64,000 nucleotides of DNA from Pteria penguin. Taxonomy: Eukaryota > Mollusca > Bivalvia > Pterioida > Pteriidae. Below the pieces are notes generated by a model that saw only the letters and a program-made list of their open reading frames with translations, had not been told where the DNA came from and did not search any database. The DNA lies in the NCBI GenBank assembly GCA_035048485.1, contig CM068583.1, positions 43,615,042 to 43,679,041 of the forward strand, read 5' to 3'. Numbering within the stretch: position 1 is the first letter of the stretch; each line of letters begins with the position of its first letter. The translations under genes were made by a program, and so were the position numbers. Of this stretch, positions 25,401-40,400 are shown one piece after another.

Positions 25401-28400
25401 ACAAAAAGAATTTGTAGCAGGAATTTTCTAAAAATGAATGAATGAATGTTTCAGCATTTTCACTTAACTCAATTAAATCAACATGAAATATTGAAAAAAA
25501 AAAAACAAAACAAAACAAAAAACATCATACAGGGAGGAAATTAAGACAATTTCACAGAGGCCAATATCACTAGGTAGTCTAGTGCCTATCAACAATATAA
25601 TAGAAAGGGAACATAATTTAAGATCAAGGTCAACCAATGTCTTGCTTTTAACACAAAAAAGGAGCAAAAATTGCCAAAAACTTAAGAAATTTTTAATGTT
25701 GACAACTTACCTACATATCTAGGTCATCCTCATTACAAGCATGTTTTGATGAAAATTATCTTAAATGTTTTTTTTGTATCACTACGTCTGATGTGAATTC
25801 ATCATTGTATTGTATAAGTGATTGATAGAATTCAAATGTAACCGAACCTGGTACTCTAGTCTGCATCCCATATATGAATCATTTGTGTAAGTTTGGTACT
25901 TGTATTGTCCATAACTGAGATATTTGTGCCCCAAACAGGTTACTAAAAAGACTCAATTGGAAAAAGTATGTCAGGTTCAGCTTGAAACATGTTTTCGAGT
26001 CTGCATCTCAAGATGAAAAATTAGTTAGTGTAAGTTTGGTACTTGTAGCTTGTCCAGAATTGAGGTACCCCAAAAGGATAACTGTGTCACTCAAGCCGAA
26101 AAATTATGTCACATGCAGCATCCAATGCATGCAATCAAGTCTATATCCCAAGAAGTTTGCTACTTGCAGCATTTGTAGTTTGTCCAGAACCGAGTTTTCC
26201 AGACAAGTTAAACGGTTGTGGACGTTAGGCCTATAGCACATGATCATCTAAACTATGTCAAGGTGATCTAAAACTGTCTTTGCTCCGAGCATTTGCTGTG
26301 GATTTGATGTGTACATAGACAGAGAAGACATGGTGAATCCATGTTTGTAATTAGGAAGGGGTTGTAATCAGATGAGGGTGTTCCTGAGGATACATAAATG
26401 TCAAGAGGAAACAAGCAAATTCAAAGAATTCTAAGAGGTCAAAAGTAATGGTCTCAAATGGAAGGTCTCATCACAAGAAATCTACCTGTGAAGGTTCATA
26501 GCTGTATCCCTACCAGATCAAAAGTTATAGCCCAGGTTAAAAACATCAATTTTTTGGCATAACGTCCTTAAAAGCATGTTATTATTGAGGTTGGCAAGGG
26601 CTGTCGGAAAGGCCCAAAAAATGTACGATCAGTGCAGAGTAATCAACGACTGAATGAAAACATAGGTTACATGCAAGTAAGTCTCAAAAATAATCATTGT
26701 GTTTGTTCAGCTCTGGTATAAACTTTCCATACATCCATCTAAATAATTTGATGAATATGTAGTTCTTAACATACAAACAGTATCAATTTTTCTTGAAAAT
26801 ATGCATATTTAATGCACATCACCATGGACCTACTTTCTTGGTGTAGGGATGCATGAGCAGAGGGGTCAATCCCAAGAATTCAATATGGCGGTGCCTAGAA
26901 AGCTGATGATAACAGAGTAACACTTCGTGTCACAAAAATTGTTTAAAGTAACATAAAGCACCAATCAACCAACCAACCAACACATGTCTGTGTCTCAAGT
27001 GTATCATGTCATGTTTTACAGAGATTGTGAGAGATAGTATAGATGACTGAATGAATAGAAGAGGTAAGTAGGTATGTTTTATATGTTTATTTTTGTTGGT
27101 CTGCTTTGATATATACAAGGAATAATGAATTAACAACTACACACAGGTAGCAGAGGGTAAATTCAATATTTGCTCAATAAAATGCTAATCCATATTCACT
27201 CTGGGGATGTATGAGGTAAGGAATTGAGATGTAGTGTGTGAATGTAAAATAATATACTGTATTCTGAGATTTTGACTAAATTTTAATGATTAATCAAGAC
27301 TATGGAGTTGAGGAGGAGCTTGATATTCATTCTCTTTTTATTATAACCAATGTTAGTGGTACTGCACTACCTAGAGTCTGGTGACATTTATAATAATTAT
27401 AAAACTGTAGAAGATGAAATTAATATGTATAGCATATAAATTAATCCTTACAGTCCATTCATAATGCAGAGCTGTAGAGCCTATATTTTCTATCATCATG
27501 TGCTGTTGCAATCTATGATTCAGTATTCCATCAAATAACAGCGAGACTTGAATTCCACTCTGACCTTGGCGACCTCTGTCTGAACCTTCCCAGCATGCTA
27601 TCATATTGTTGATTTTTAGCGCTGGTCCTTGCATTTCATATAGTATTTTGGGTCTGTGACATAATACATGACACAAATAATGATCAATTCAACAATTCCA
27701 AATATATATATTACGTAGTGAAGTTATCAAGACAAATCTGGTGATACTCAACAGAATATCGTATATTATGAAGGTTTACGAAAAAATTTTTGAAATACTT
27801 TTCTCAAAATGGCTAAATATGACCTAATTAACCTAACACTGAAACCAAGGACAAACTACATTTTTCATAAGAAATATAAAAATAAAAATTTGAAAAAAAA
27901 GCTCTTGGATAAAAGATTCATAAAAATGATCTTTACCATCTTGGGTATAAAAATATGTAAGTCAAAATGCAAAGTTTTGAAATAACTCTTATCATTAACA
28001 TCAAATGGTAATGAAATAATCATGTTTATACATTTTTCTTAGTTCAAGTTGTTCGTTGTTTTTTTCTCTTTACATTATTTTATCAGCTATTACTTTATTA
28101 AATATGCACTGAAAATAGCAAATAATCTCATTAATATATAGCTGTCTCTCAAGAACTCAAACTCGAAGGAACTATGTAAACTAGCTTAAGTCATCAAAAC
28201 TTTCGAATTAATGATTAAAGATACATAATGTCTAATTTTATAAAATCAGAAGTACAATAAAATATATTCCTAACTTATTTTACTTATAAAAAGATAATAA
28301 ACTGCAGCAACCCCCAAACCTAATAAGCCTTGGTTATACGGTTATTGCTGCAGCAAGTTAGAAATACGACCCTCAAATTTAACCTACTTACGTTCATACG

Positions 28401-31400
28401 AGACCAGAGAATACGCACGTGACCTTAAAATTATTCATTTGCATGCGGAGTAAAACAACAATGGTGAAGATAAGAAAGAAAAAGAAAAGAAATCGGCCTT
28501 CTGCACTAAGTGACTCAGAAAAGAAAAGAAAGAAATAATGAGTATGATGTAAAGCATGCGAGAAGTAGAATTTGTATCACGTGCAATGCATACATTATGC
28601 AAATGAATATTTCCGAGGTCGACTGAGATGAATAAAACTGATAAGGAAAACTTGGGTTATGTAGCGTATTTGTACGTGACAGCTGCATTTAATACTGATG
28701 GGCAGTCAAAAGATACTGTACTAAACAAATTTACGATGTTACTTTAATCACTATAGTAGACGATACAGGAGACCATATGTATCTTTAAGTGACATTAATG
28801 AAAAAGTTAGTATTATTCATGTAGAAAATAAGTTGTTTTTAGTCTCTAATAATAATGGAAATCTGTGAGTTTGTGTTTTTATCATTATATTATTTATATT
28901 ATGTATTTTATTTGAAAGAAATTACATTTTTGTTTAAGATACTTTAAACCAAAGTCCAATCGCCAATAATATTATGACTGCTAAATGTCTCCCAGCTATA
29001 TAGTTACTTTGGTTAACTTATTTATACCACTTTTTAAGGAATGACATTAATAATTAATATTTCTATGGAGTTATAGTAGTAAAACCAATTTACAAACTGT
29101 ATAATTCACTTCGCTGTAAATCAGTTTTACTTCTATGGCACCATAGAAAAATAAATTATTAATGTCATTCCTAATTCAATTCTTTGTTAAAGAGAAAGAA
29201 AGATTTTGATGAAACTTGCAACATTTATTGAAAAATGAACATTCTGAATTTGGCGCATTGATAACTACATCACAGTTATTGCCAAATCAGAGCCAACATT
29301 GCATGTCACCACAACAACTGGTGTGTTTATAATGACATTCAGAAAAGCAACTCTGATAATGCAGTTAAATAAACTTTATACGACAGTTGCCTTGATTGAT
29401 TGTTTTACTTCACTTCACTATTATTGCATGTATATGGTGACAGCATCTGCTTAATGCATTGCATTGAAATTTTTAACTTTGCAACGGACCCACCCAAAGC
29501 AGTGAGGGATCTTTTACTTGCCACTCCTACCTTGACATGGGACCTCGGTTTTCACTGTCTCATCCGAAAAAACAGAACATTGGTGTGCCCATGGCAGGAA
29601 TCGAATCCAGGACCTTTCGGTCACAAGCCAAGCACCACATCTACTAGGTCACACCTGCTTCGGTTGCCTCAAATATTCAATTATTTTGTATCAATATATA
29701 TATATATATATATGTATCTTTGCTTATATATGTTTGAATGAGTATATGTGTATGTACATGTATAAATTCACTTTTTCTTATATGTGTATGTATTTGTTTA
29801 TGTATGTATATGTATACATATGTGTGTGTGTGCATGTGTAAGTGGGAGTGTAAGTGGGTATGTATATAAGTGTGCATGTGTATACCGGTATGGGTATATG
29901 ATATTTCTATGTATATGTGAACCTTTAACGCTTAAATATATCTTTCCCATTTCTAACATGAACAAATTAGAGGTCATCTACTCCTTATAATCACCCACAA
30001 ACAAAATTTTTCCATTCAAAATTTTGTGTCTAATGATTAACAGATATGTCACTTGTCTTCATTTAATTTAGACATCAGTATTAACTGACACAAAACTTAA
30101 TCAAAATAAATATGCCAAAGACAAGTATCCTAATTATAACTTATTAACTTGACCTAGATATCCTTAAGATGTATCTGTATACCAAATATCAATTTAATAT
30201 ATATCTATGTTCCTGAGATAATGAGCTGAAACTGTTAATTTTAAGAAATTTTCTAAGTCCAAGGGGAATAACCAAATTTGAACTTGACCTAAATATCGTT
30301 TAGATGTATCAGTATATCAAATATCAATTCAATATCTTCATTGGTTTCAGAGATAATGTGTGGAAACTGCTAATTTCAAGAAATTTTCTAAGTCCAAGGG
30401 GGAATAACTCTAACAAAAATTATTGAACGATTATCAAATTTAAATTTGACATAGATATGCTTTACATGTATCTGTATGCAAAATTTCAATTCAATACCTC
30501 TATCCATTCCTGAGATAATGAGCGGAAACTGCTAATTTTAAGAAATCCAAGGGGGATAACTGCGACAAAAATTATTGAACAATAACAAAGTTTGAATCTG
30601 ACCTAGATATCCTTGAGATGTATATGAATACCAAATATCAATGCAATATCTTTATTGATTTCAGAGATAATGAGTGGAAACTGTAAATACACTGACTGAC
30701 AGACGGACCGACGGACGGACAGACAGCCGCAAAGCAATATGCCCCTCCTTCTTTGAAGAGGGCATAAATATAAATAGATAATGGGACCCTAAAATTAGCT
30801 GGTGTTACTGAAAATTTCACTGATTTATAAAAAAATAATCAAATGTAAAATAAATAAAAAATAAATCAGGACTTTCAATCAGCTTGAGCTAACAAGAATC
30901 GACTTTATACAAAATACCTCAATATAATTGACATCCAACTTAAGTTGGTCCACATGGGAATAGCTTACATTATTGCAATTTTGTTCTTTAGTTTTTGTAT
31001 TCATATATTTATACATTTGTTAGGTTTTGACATAACAATCTGACACATCTATCTTGATGTGGACGATGATGAAGGCTATCATTTACTATGTGAGAGACTG
31101 CTGTATGAAGTAGGTCCTACTTCAGACACATGATATTTTATCTTACCTTTTCTCCAATGCATCAACAACATGAAAACAACTAGCATTGTGATCTACTGCT
31201 GTAAAATTAACAGTCTGATGCACAGTTATCTTTCCTTGGCCTGAGACATCTGAATGGCTAGAGTTTCCCTCACAGACAGTCACTAGCTTTTTATCACTTG
31301 TGATGCAGAGTTCACTAATATTCTATAAAGCAGAAAAAGGTCAGATTCAGTAAACAAATGTGGACTTTGTAATTAATAACATTATCAATGTGTTCACATA

Positions 31401-34400
31401 TCTAAAGAAATTCCAAAGTTTAAAATTATTTTTCAAATACTTATACATTTGCTTCAACAATTTTTGCAACTTCATTTGACATGCTGAATCAAAATACACC
31501 AGTAAATGGTGTCACATGACAATGGCACTCACATTACACCATGGCATTCACACTACACCATGGCAAACACACTACACCAAGACATTCACACTACCACCAT
31601 GGCATACACACTACCACCATGGCATACACACAACACCATGGCATTCACACTACACCATGGCATATACACTAAACAATGGCATACACACTACAACATGGCA
31701 TACACACTACACCACTGCATTCACACTACACCATGACATACAACGGAAACTGCATGATGACTGAATGACGGAATGACAGAATGATGGAACAGGTTAACAC
31801 TATATGCCCCCTGCTATTTCATGGTGCAGGCATATAAATCAAAAAGGGCAGTAACTCCTTACTCATGTAAAAGTGAAATATAATTCTTGTGTACTCCTCA
31901 TTGAAATCTATCTACATATGAAGTTTTATGTTGATACCTCTTATAGTTTTTGCGCTATGCTCTGGACAGAATTATGAGTGATGGACTGACAAAGCAGTGA
32001 CTATATGCTCTCCCTTCAGGAAAGCATAAATATGCATGTCAGTGGTACTAAGTGACTATGGCAGAATACATTTCCAAACTCACTCTAGTAAATGGGCTAG
32101 TAGAAAGAAGATATTGATCTTGTTAAAGCATTGTAAAATAATCACTATTTTCCATAAGCCTGCAATACACAATTAGAACCATGATATTTATTAAGAAAAC
32201 TACAAGTATATATCAATGTAATTTAAATCTAATGAAATTAAGCATAACTGTTAATTTTATGGATAATATTTATGATACAAAAAAATACAAATCTCACTGT
32301 TTCAAAGATATGATTGGGACTGAAGTACTCTTTGGATGCCTCTTTCTGTTGCTGTAGGTAAGGCGTGTTATATACTGGGTAAGATCTGTGGAGGTCTGTG
32401 CTATCAGTACCTTAATCAAACAGATTTATTATGTCACAATGATAAAAAAATCAAAATAATTTCTTTAAACAGGTATAAGATTCTAGTCAATATTTTTTGT
32501 AGAAAGTGTCTCTTGAAAACTTTCATACAGTACATGTAAGAATTAAAATCAAGTAAATTTATGAATTTTATCCAAATTTGTTATGTGGGAATCTGGAAGA
32601 CAATGATGCATTCTCTTCATGGCTAGAGCACTTATGTAGCTCTTGACCTTGGGACAAAAGATTGCAGTCACTCTCATACAGGGGTGTGTTAAAAATTTCT
32701 ATGTTCGACCAAGTCTATCAAAAACCAAATTTTGGATCATAGAACAAATTTCATATAATATATGGGTAAATATTTCATAAAATTGTGAAATGTACTATTT
32801 CGTGCAATTTTAGGAAAAGTTGATAAAATATTGGGTCAAAGTAGGGTTAAAGTCCATTTAATTTTTTTCTATTTTCACTTTCTATCAGCCATGTGTATTG
32901 CAAAACCTACTGAGTATATACAGTCGAAGTTGATGAGACCAATGCAAATATTTCGACTTATCTGGAATTCAAGATAAATGTCAGCTGTTTATGTAACCAT
33001 TTTCGATCATTCTTATTTACATATAAATATACATGCAATGTTTTACCTGTTATTCTATATTTTAATCCGTGCAATGCATCTTTCTACCAACTAAATTCTA
33101 ACTACTATCCACCAACTTAATGACAAGCCGATAAATGAAGAAAAATTTCAAAATTGTATTTTCAGCTCTTTATATTTTCAATTCATTTAATAATTTACAA
33201 GCTGAAAAAAAGATACTGGCCTATTATCTGCCCTAAATGAAGATGTTTTCACTAATGAGATTAGCATATTTTAAAATAATAAGTGCGGATTGAATTCATC
33301 TATCTAATCATCGTCAATCAGGTGAAATCGCTTCACGGTCAAAGAATCAGCCATTACTGTACACGGTCTGCTGGGATAATTGGTTGTTTGCATTTCTTCT
33401 ACCTCTACTGCTGTGTTAATCAATTTATTTTGTACAAACATTGACACTTTGAGATAACGAGTATAAAATATATAGAAAATGGAATTTTGGGACTGTAAAA
33501 TGCCTTTGACATAAGCGGAATTTCAACTTATCCGGCTTCGACTTAACCGAGGTAAAATCGTATAGAAATTAAAGAAAAAAATTTGGGACTTGAACTTGAC
33601 TTCGAAATAAATGGAATTTCGACTTAAGCAACTTTGAGATAACGAGTGTCAACTGTATATTTTATCAGCATAAGTTAAAGTGCCTACTGTATGTAATAGC
33701 ACCATGGTTTTTTTCTTTGGGTGGGTGGGGGGTGGGGGGGGGGGAGATATGCCTTCCAGTTTGGGATGATAAAATTAAAGCTAATACAAATTAAGGTACA
33801 AAATCACCATTTGCATTGCATATCTATCTCAAAAATGAATTTATTTCGTCAAATACATCTTTTGTGTCATTGAAACTGGAAGAAACACAGGCAAAATACT
33901 ATGATATATATAATATACTACACTACTATACTATAGTTTGTTCCAACTTAAGCGATTCATCTACTTATTCTATTAAAGAATATGGCATAATAAATTGATA
34001 TATCATTATGAAAAAGTATACTATAAATTATTATTGAATCCATTATTAAACAATCAAAGGGAACAAACACTCAATGTATGATATGGAAACATTAATCTAT
34101 TTTCTATGATCAATGGTAAATGAGAAGGATAAGAAGGAGGTCTTGAGCAGAAGGAGAAAGATATATGAAGATTTAAATGTTAAAACACACAGGTTAACAG
34201 ACAAAGATAGACAAACAATCACAGAGACAGAGACAAAATGCACAGAAATAAGACACAGGTTAACAAACATAGATGAAGAGTTAATCAGAGAAGCAGGTCA
34301 AAAGGCACAGAAATCAGATAGATTAACAAATACAATGGACAGGAAATCATAGAGACAGGTCAAACAGGCATTCAGAGAGACAGGTCAAAAGGCACAGAAA

Positions 34401-37400
34401 TCAGACAGAAAGGTTAAAAACACAGATGGACAGGCAATCAGAGAGAAAGGTTAAAAGGCATAGAAATCAGACAGACAAAGTAACAAACACAGATAGACAG
34501 ACAATCAGAGAGACAACTAAACAAACACATATACCTCACCTTTTCTGTGAAATGTATGTTATCTGAAACTAAACAATAATAGATAACTTTCTATTTGAGT
34601 CTTGCGTATTTCATCTATATGATGTAGTTAACCCAAGTTTATCTATATTGAAAATATTATATAAATTAAAATTATATGTGTATCACTAGTTTTACAATTT
34701 ATTAAAATGTTTAACAATGATACCTCAGACCATATTATATTTATTTATATGTAAAATTTAATTTATAAGAAGTTTTTGGAAAGATTTTTAAATAGTTTTT
34801 AGATTACTTGAGCCCAAGGCTCAGGTGAACTATTGTCAAAAAGCACAGTCCATTGTCTGTCACTGACAGTCTACCATCAGTCTCTACAAAACTTTTTGTT
34901 TTTTTAAGCAAGATCTGACAACAGGTGGTGTCACTGTAGACAAAAATATGCCCTAGACGGCATCTTTCTTTGAAATCCTCTTATTCAAATGGGATTCATG
35001 GAATTAAAAACTTATGGCATTTGAGTATTCTAGAAGATGGTAAGATTCAACAAAATTTTTGTTGAGATCAGAAAAATACACTTTTGATGTATGTTTGACA
35101 TCTGTTGGGTATTCATAATGCTTTAACATTTTTTAGTATTATCTTCAAATTTGCTCATTATGCCGTGCTGTGTACTCTATCTAATTTTGGGGATACAAAT
35201 GTTATTGTGGAGAATCCAAATTTTAAATATTAACTAGAGGCCCAAATGGGTCTATATCACTCTCTTGAGCACTTTGAGGACATGAAAAACTTTAATAGTA
35301 TCAGAAAGTTCTGTAATGAGAGTATTCTTTTTCAGAAATTTCATTCAAAAATGGAACCAAAGAGAATATTATGTCATTTTAAAATACTCATACATTATGA
35401 AAATCAAATAAAATGTGTGAAAAACAACAAAAGATGTCATAAATGTGTTATAACGTGATTTCAGACTGAAACTAACAACCACAACACTGCTTAAGACACC
35501 ATTCTAGTCCTCTCTGGTGCATTCACTTTGTTGATCTATACAGTTGGCCTGAAGAAGTAGTTTGTCAAAAAAGGGTAATCTCTAAGAGCCTATGTTACCG
35601 TGCCCTGGATCCACCCTTTGAAGGGTCTGGCTAAAAACAGCAATACTTACAGAACATGTTGAATTCCTCATACCTATTAAGTTTCATCAAAATCTTTCTA
35701 TCAATTCCGAAGGAGAAGTCCATTAAAACTTATAATTACATACATATATACCCTTCTCTTCTTTTTTAACCTTAAAATATTGCAAACTTCCTACAAATTA
35801 CTTTTGTACAATCAAACCTCGTTATCTTGAAGTTGGAGGGACCGTGGAAAATACTTCCAGATATCTGTAGTTCGAGATATCCAAATTTCGAGTTTAGGAT
35901 CACAAATCCTGCAGTTGTTAACATATGCCAGTTCATTTTACATTTGTGATTATTATAGTAGATGTACGAGATGTCAATAAATACGCATGAAAATGTGCAT
36001 ATTGTTCCTATATAATTAATCTAAATCTCATCATACCTTTTATATTTTATGAATATATAAAGAGAATATACTCCAAAACTGTAAACGTCATGTTTCCTTT
36101 TTTCAGTAAAATCATAATTTAAATTCAATACTGGATATAACTGTCTTATACTATACCTAAAACCGAGGACGGGCTAACACATAAGAAAAGATAAATACAA
36201 AGACATACACATGGATTCGAAATAAAAATAAATTAATGAACAATGTAAAGATATTTCTTCAAATAAATGCAGGTATGAAAAAGCACTAATTACAGTTAAT
36301 GTTAATTATTTAATTCTATGACGAATGTAATAAGCTATCATCATCTACTAATATTTGGTATAGATAACATGGTACACACGGACACAACTGATTATGTAAT
36401 TACTGTGGTGTTGTACACAGACACGGTCAATTAATCACATCATAAGAGCGACCTGTCATCTAGGGTAAACGCAATAAGAAGCCAACTTCGAGATAACTGG
36501 GTGAATAAGAACTTCGGGACTTGAAAATGTATTCGTCATAAGCATGGTATTCGACATATCAGTGTTCGACACATCAGGACTGAATTTAATCATAATATGA
36601 AGGATTTTTTCGGGACCGACGTTTGACTTAGAGATATCCCAGGTATTCAAGATATCAGTGTTCGAGATATCGAAGTCTGACTGTATTTCCATTTCTTTCT
36701 AATTAAATTTATTACAATAAAAACAGTTAAATATATCTTAAATATTCTAAAGAAGATTAACTGATAATACTAATACTTACCTTTTTCTTTCTGGATATAC
36801 CATGGCATACCAACTATCTCTGAAGGTTCATTGAAGCCCTTGTCAGATTTTCTTAAAGTGGACCTAAATGTAGAAAGATACTTGGAAATGACATACTAAA
36901 ATTCATCATCTTGGAACATTTTTTCTTATAATAACCAGAAATAATAGCAAATTGAGATTCTAATGTTTACAATACTTATAACAACAACCTTACTTTGAAC
37001 TGTATGTGTGTTGGTGTTCCAACTGGATTATAAACCTCAATATTGATTATATAGCATAAATTGTTAAAAAAATTATGAATACATGTATATCTGTCAAGAC
37101 AGAAATTTTGGAGAAAGTAACAATAAACATCCTGAGTTGAGTACATTGTATATGTGAAGATTCAGCTATGTAACTTTCCTTTGTATCTATTGCATGACTA
37201 GAGAACTTCCCACAATGACATTGGTTCTATAGCAGGTGTTCAGCCTCTGTAAATATTAGCTTATCAGGTGAACACTATAACAACTCAGTACCATAAATCT
37301 TACTTGATGCATTCTGCCTCTCCTAAACTGTCATTTAGTAAATAGAATTTGGCATTTTGCACAGCTTCTCCTGTAAGTAGAGTTGAGGTAAAAACTCTCA

Positions 37401-40400
37401 TTAAAAACAGATAGAATTACACATGACAACTTGCAATATATTTCATATTCAACAAAAGGGTTGAACATTTTTCCTCCACATTAATAACATTAAAAGCTAA
37501 GTAATAATGTAGTGGTAACTGATTATAGATTATGGCTTACCTGTTCTAAAATTGCTATCATGAATCGCTGTGGCTACCTTGCATCTTTCATCCACCCACT
37601 TTGGGTAGAAATTTGGTGTTCTCATTACTAGATCCTTCAGGGGACGACCAACTTTCTCTACAAGGAAATATTAAAATAATCAGAAATAACTAGAGCTGTC
37701 TTAATGGGACAAATACCCCCTGTGGCAACACATTTGAAACATGCAATAATTCATCCCTTAATGACAAGACAGTAAAGAAGAGTAGTCATCATAGCCTGAT
37801 AGATAGCTGAACATTTGGTGCTCATTAAAGGATCTTGTCACAAGAAATTTAAACAAAAGTTAAAACTCAATCTGTAGATTTATCATATTGAAGTCTTACC
37901 AAGTTTCAGTTCAGTATGTTAAAGCACGGTAGAAAAAAGTTCGGAAAATGTATTTTGGTCTAAGGGCAATAACTCTTAGAAAAGTAAGTCAATCGCGACA
38001 AAAATAAAACTTGATCTGTAGATTACCACATCGAAGTTATATACCAAGTTTCAGTTCAATATATCAAAGCATGTGAGAAAAAAGTCTGGAAAAAGAATTT
38101 TGATCAAAGGGCAATAACTCTTGGAAAAGTGGGTCAATCACAACAAAAGTAAAACTCAATTTGTAGATCATCGCATCGAAGTTATATACCATGTTTCAGT
38201 TCAATATGTCAAAGCACATGAGAAAAAAGTCTGGAAAACCAATTTGTCAGACAGACGGACAGATAGACAGACACAGTGATTCCAGTATACCCCTCCCCCT
38301 ACTTCGTAGCATGAGGTATAAATATTAGAAAAAGAAAAATTAATGAAAAATTAATAAATTAAAATTTCCCTAAAATCTCTGTTACACATTTGTAGGTACC
38401 GGTACATGTACATGCAAAAACAAATGTTTACGAACGAGTACCTTCACTGTGGTTCTAGAGGTAAAACCTTTATTATATATGGTCACAGTTAAATAAGCAA
38501 TTCTTTCTGGGAAATTTTATTCAATATTCACTTTATGATTTGGGAGATACAAAAAAACAAACATTATGAGTGTAGTCCCTGACAAGATCTCTTGAGGTAA
38601 GAATCCTATTAAATTATGTAGAAAACCTAACCACTAGGTGAACATCCCCTGAAAATTAAAATTCACCTTGCATATTAGGAGGATAGAGTGAATTACAATA
38701 GTTTAAGATAAACTCAACTTTTCAGTGATTATTCTTAGTAAGTTTCATAGAAATCAATTTCAAACTTCCAAGAACATACAAATACAAACAAATATGGGGC
38801 TGTTATAGGACCCATATCTGTCAGATTCACATGAAATTTGATTAGGATCAACCAGATTACAAGAGGATCATTCTAGGTCAGATTAATGAAATCCCAATAC
38901 TTTAGGAGGGAATAATGTGATTACAATAAAATTACGACAAGCAGAGCGACACTGTTTTAGGGGGAGAGTAGAATTAGCTGTAACAGTGTTATTACAAGCA
39001 GTCTTTGTAATGGTTTTAATCAACAGTATGCATAGCCCAGATCTTAAAGATCAATGCACTCAAGTGAGATTTAATTGTTTAAGTATTCTTGTATGGATAC
39101 ATACCTGATAAATACTGATGTGATCTTTGCCAATCTCTGGTCTGTCTTTCCCAGGTTTTCAGTGATTGTGAATCATAGGGTTTTTTCCTTTTTTTGATTT
39201 TTTTCTCTCTTGAAACATTATCTTTGAATAAATTCTGTCAACAGATGATTCAACTGATAATTCAATATTATATTCAAAATGTCTTATTATAGTCAACCTG
39301 TTTTAAGCAACTGGGAAGGTGGAAAAGTGGTTACTTAAGGTAATTGGTTTTTCAATACAGGCTAATTCTGTATAAACAATCAGTAGTAACAGAGAAAGGT
39401 TGTTATATTTAAGACAGGCGACTGTTGAATACAAGTGGTCCTTAAAACAGGTTTGACTGTACAAATGTAAGTAATTTACTGAAATGTATTCTAATTTCTC
39501 TGCCATCGTCTGGCTATCAGACCCATCCTGAACTCTTCTGCCTTGCCTAATATCTCTCCATTTAGGAGTGCCTGAGTATGTGGTAGTAATGAATGAACCA
39601 CATCATGTTTAGTATGATGGTCTGTGTCTTAGACTATGGACTATATAATTGGCTTTCAATTAAAGTATTCATCTTTGGGTTTAAAATCTACTTTGAATTT
39701 TATTATTATTTTTCATTTTGGCTGAATTTGATCATTTGAATTTGCTAGCACAAATTTGCTCTCCGTATATTCTCAATTTACAAATTTGAATTTCAACTTG
39801 CATTTTGCAAGTTTGGAAGCGTGAATTTCCAAGCTCAGACAAATGCAATGCACTGGTATACAAGAAAGGATAATTATATACATTACATGACAAATTTTTG
39901 TACACTCTCATCTACTTATTCTAAATTTAAGAAAAAATATTTTCTAACTCAATCTGCATTCAAATTTTTTACAATTAAAATTATTTCATTAAAATCAGAG
40001 ATAATACACTAAATTAAAGCATTATAAGCAAGCTAAACTGAGAAAATCGAAGAAATTGCCTTGCACTCCATCTTAAATTTATCAGGAAAAGTTAAATCTG
40101 CATGATTTCTTGGTTATTTTGTACGTCTACATCAATTTGTTATGTCTTTCTGCTGTTATAGTGATGGTAGGTGATGTTACATCATGAAACAATTTTCCAT
40201 TTTTCATTTGGTAGAAGCTCATCAAGAAAAACATATCAATAAATTAATATATTAGCAAAACTTATCTTTGATAAAAATCACCAGGCTTAAAAATGGGATT
40301 TAGTGACCCTGGTCCTTTGTGCCATTTCATTTACTTAGATAATCATTAAACCTGAAGTCTGTTCAGTAAAGCTATGCATATTAAACTTAATATTCCAATG

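Noticed and set aside
29597..29665. Functional tRNA gene
   Set aside because: A and B boxes are recognisable but the acceptor stem does not pair and the segment continues into a repeated SINE body.
29400..29741. 113-codon plus-strand open frame
   Set aside because: It covers a tRNA-derived SINE and the adjacent TA microsatellite.
31506..31764. His/Thr-rich open frames
   Set aside because: They are translations of the 19-bp minisatellite.
33719..33746. Telomere-like or CpG-island signal in the G-rich tract
   Set aside because: The pattern is an irregular GGGTGGG run without TTAGGG units or CpG enrichment.
34113..34352. 79-codon charged frame
   Set aside because: It lies in the degenerate 55-65 bp minisatellite and its composition follows the repeat.
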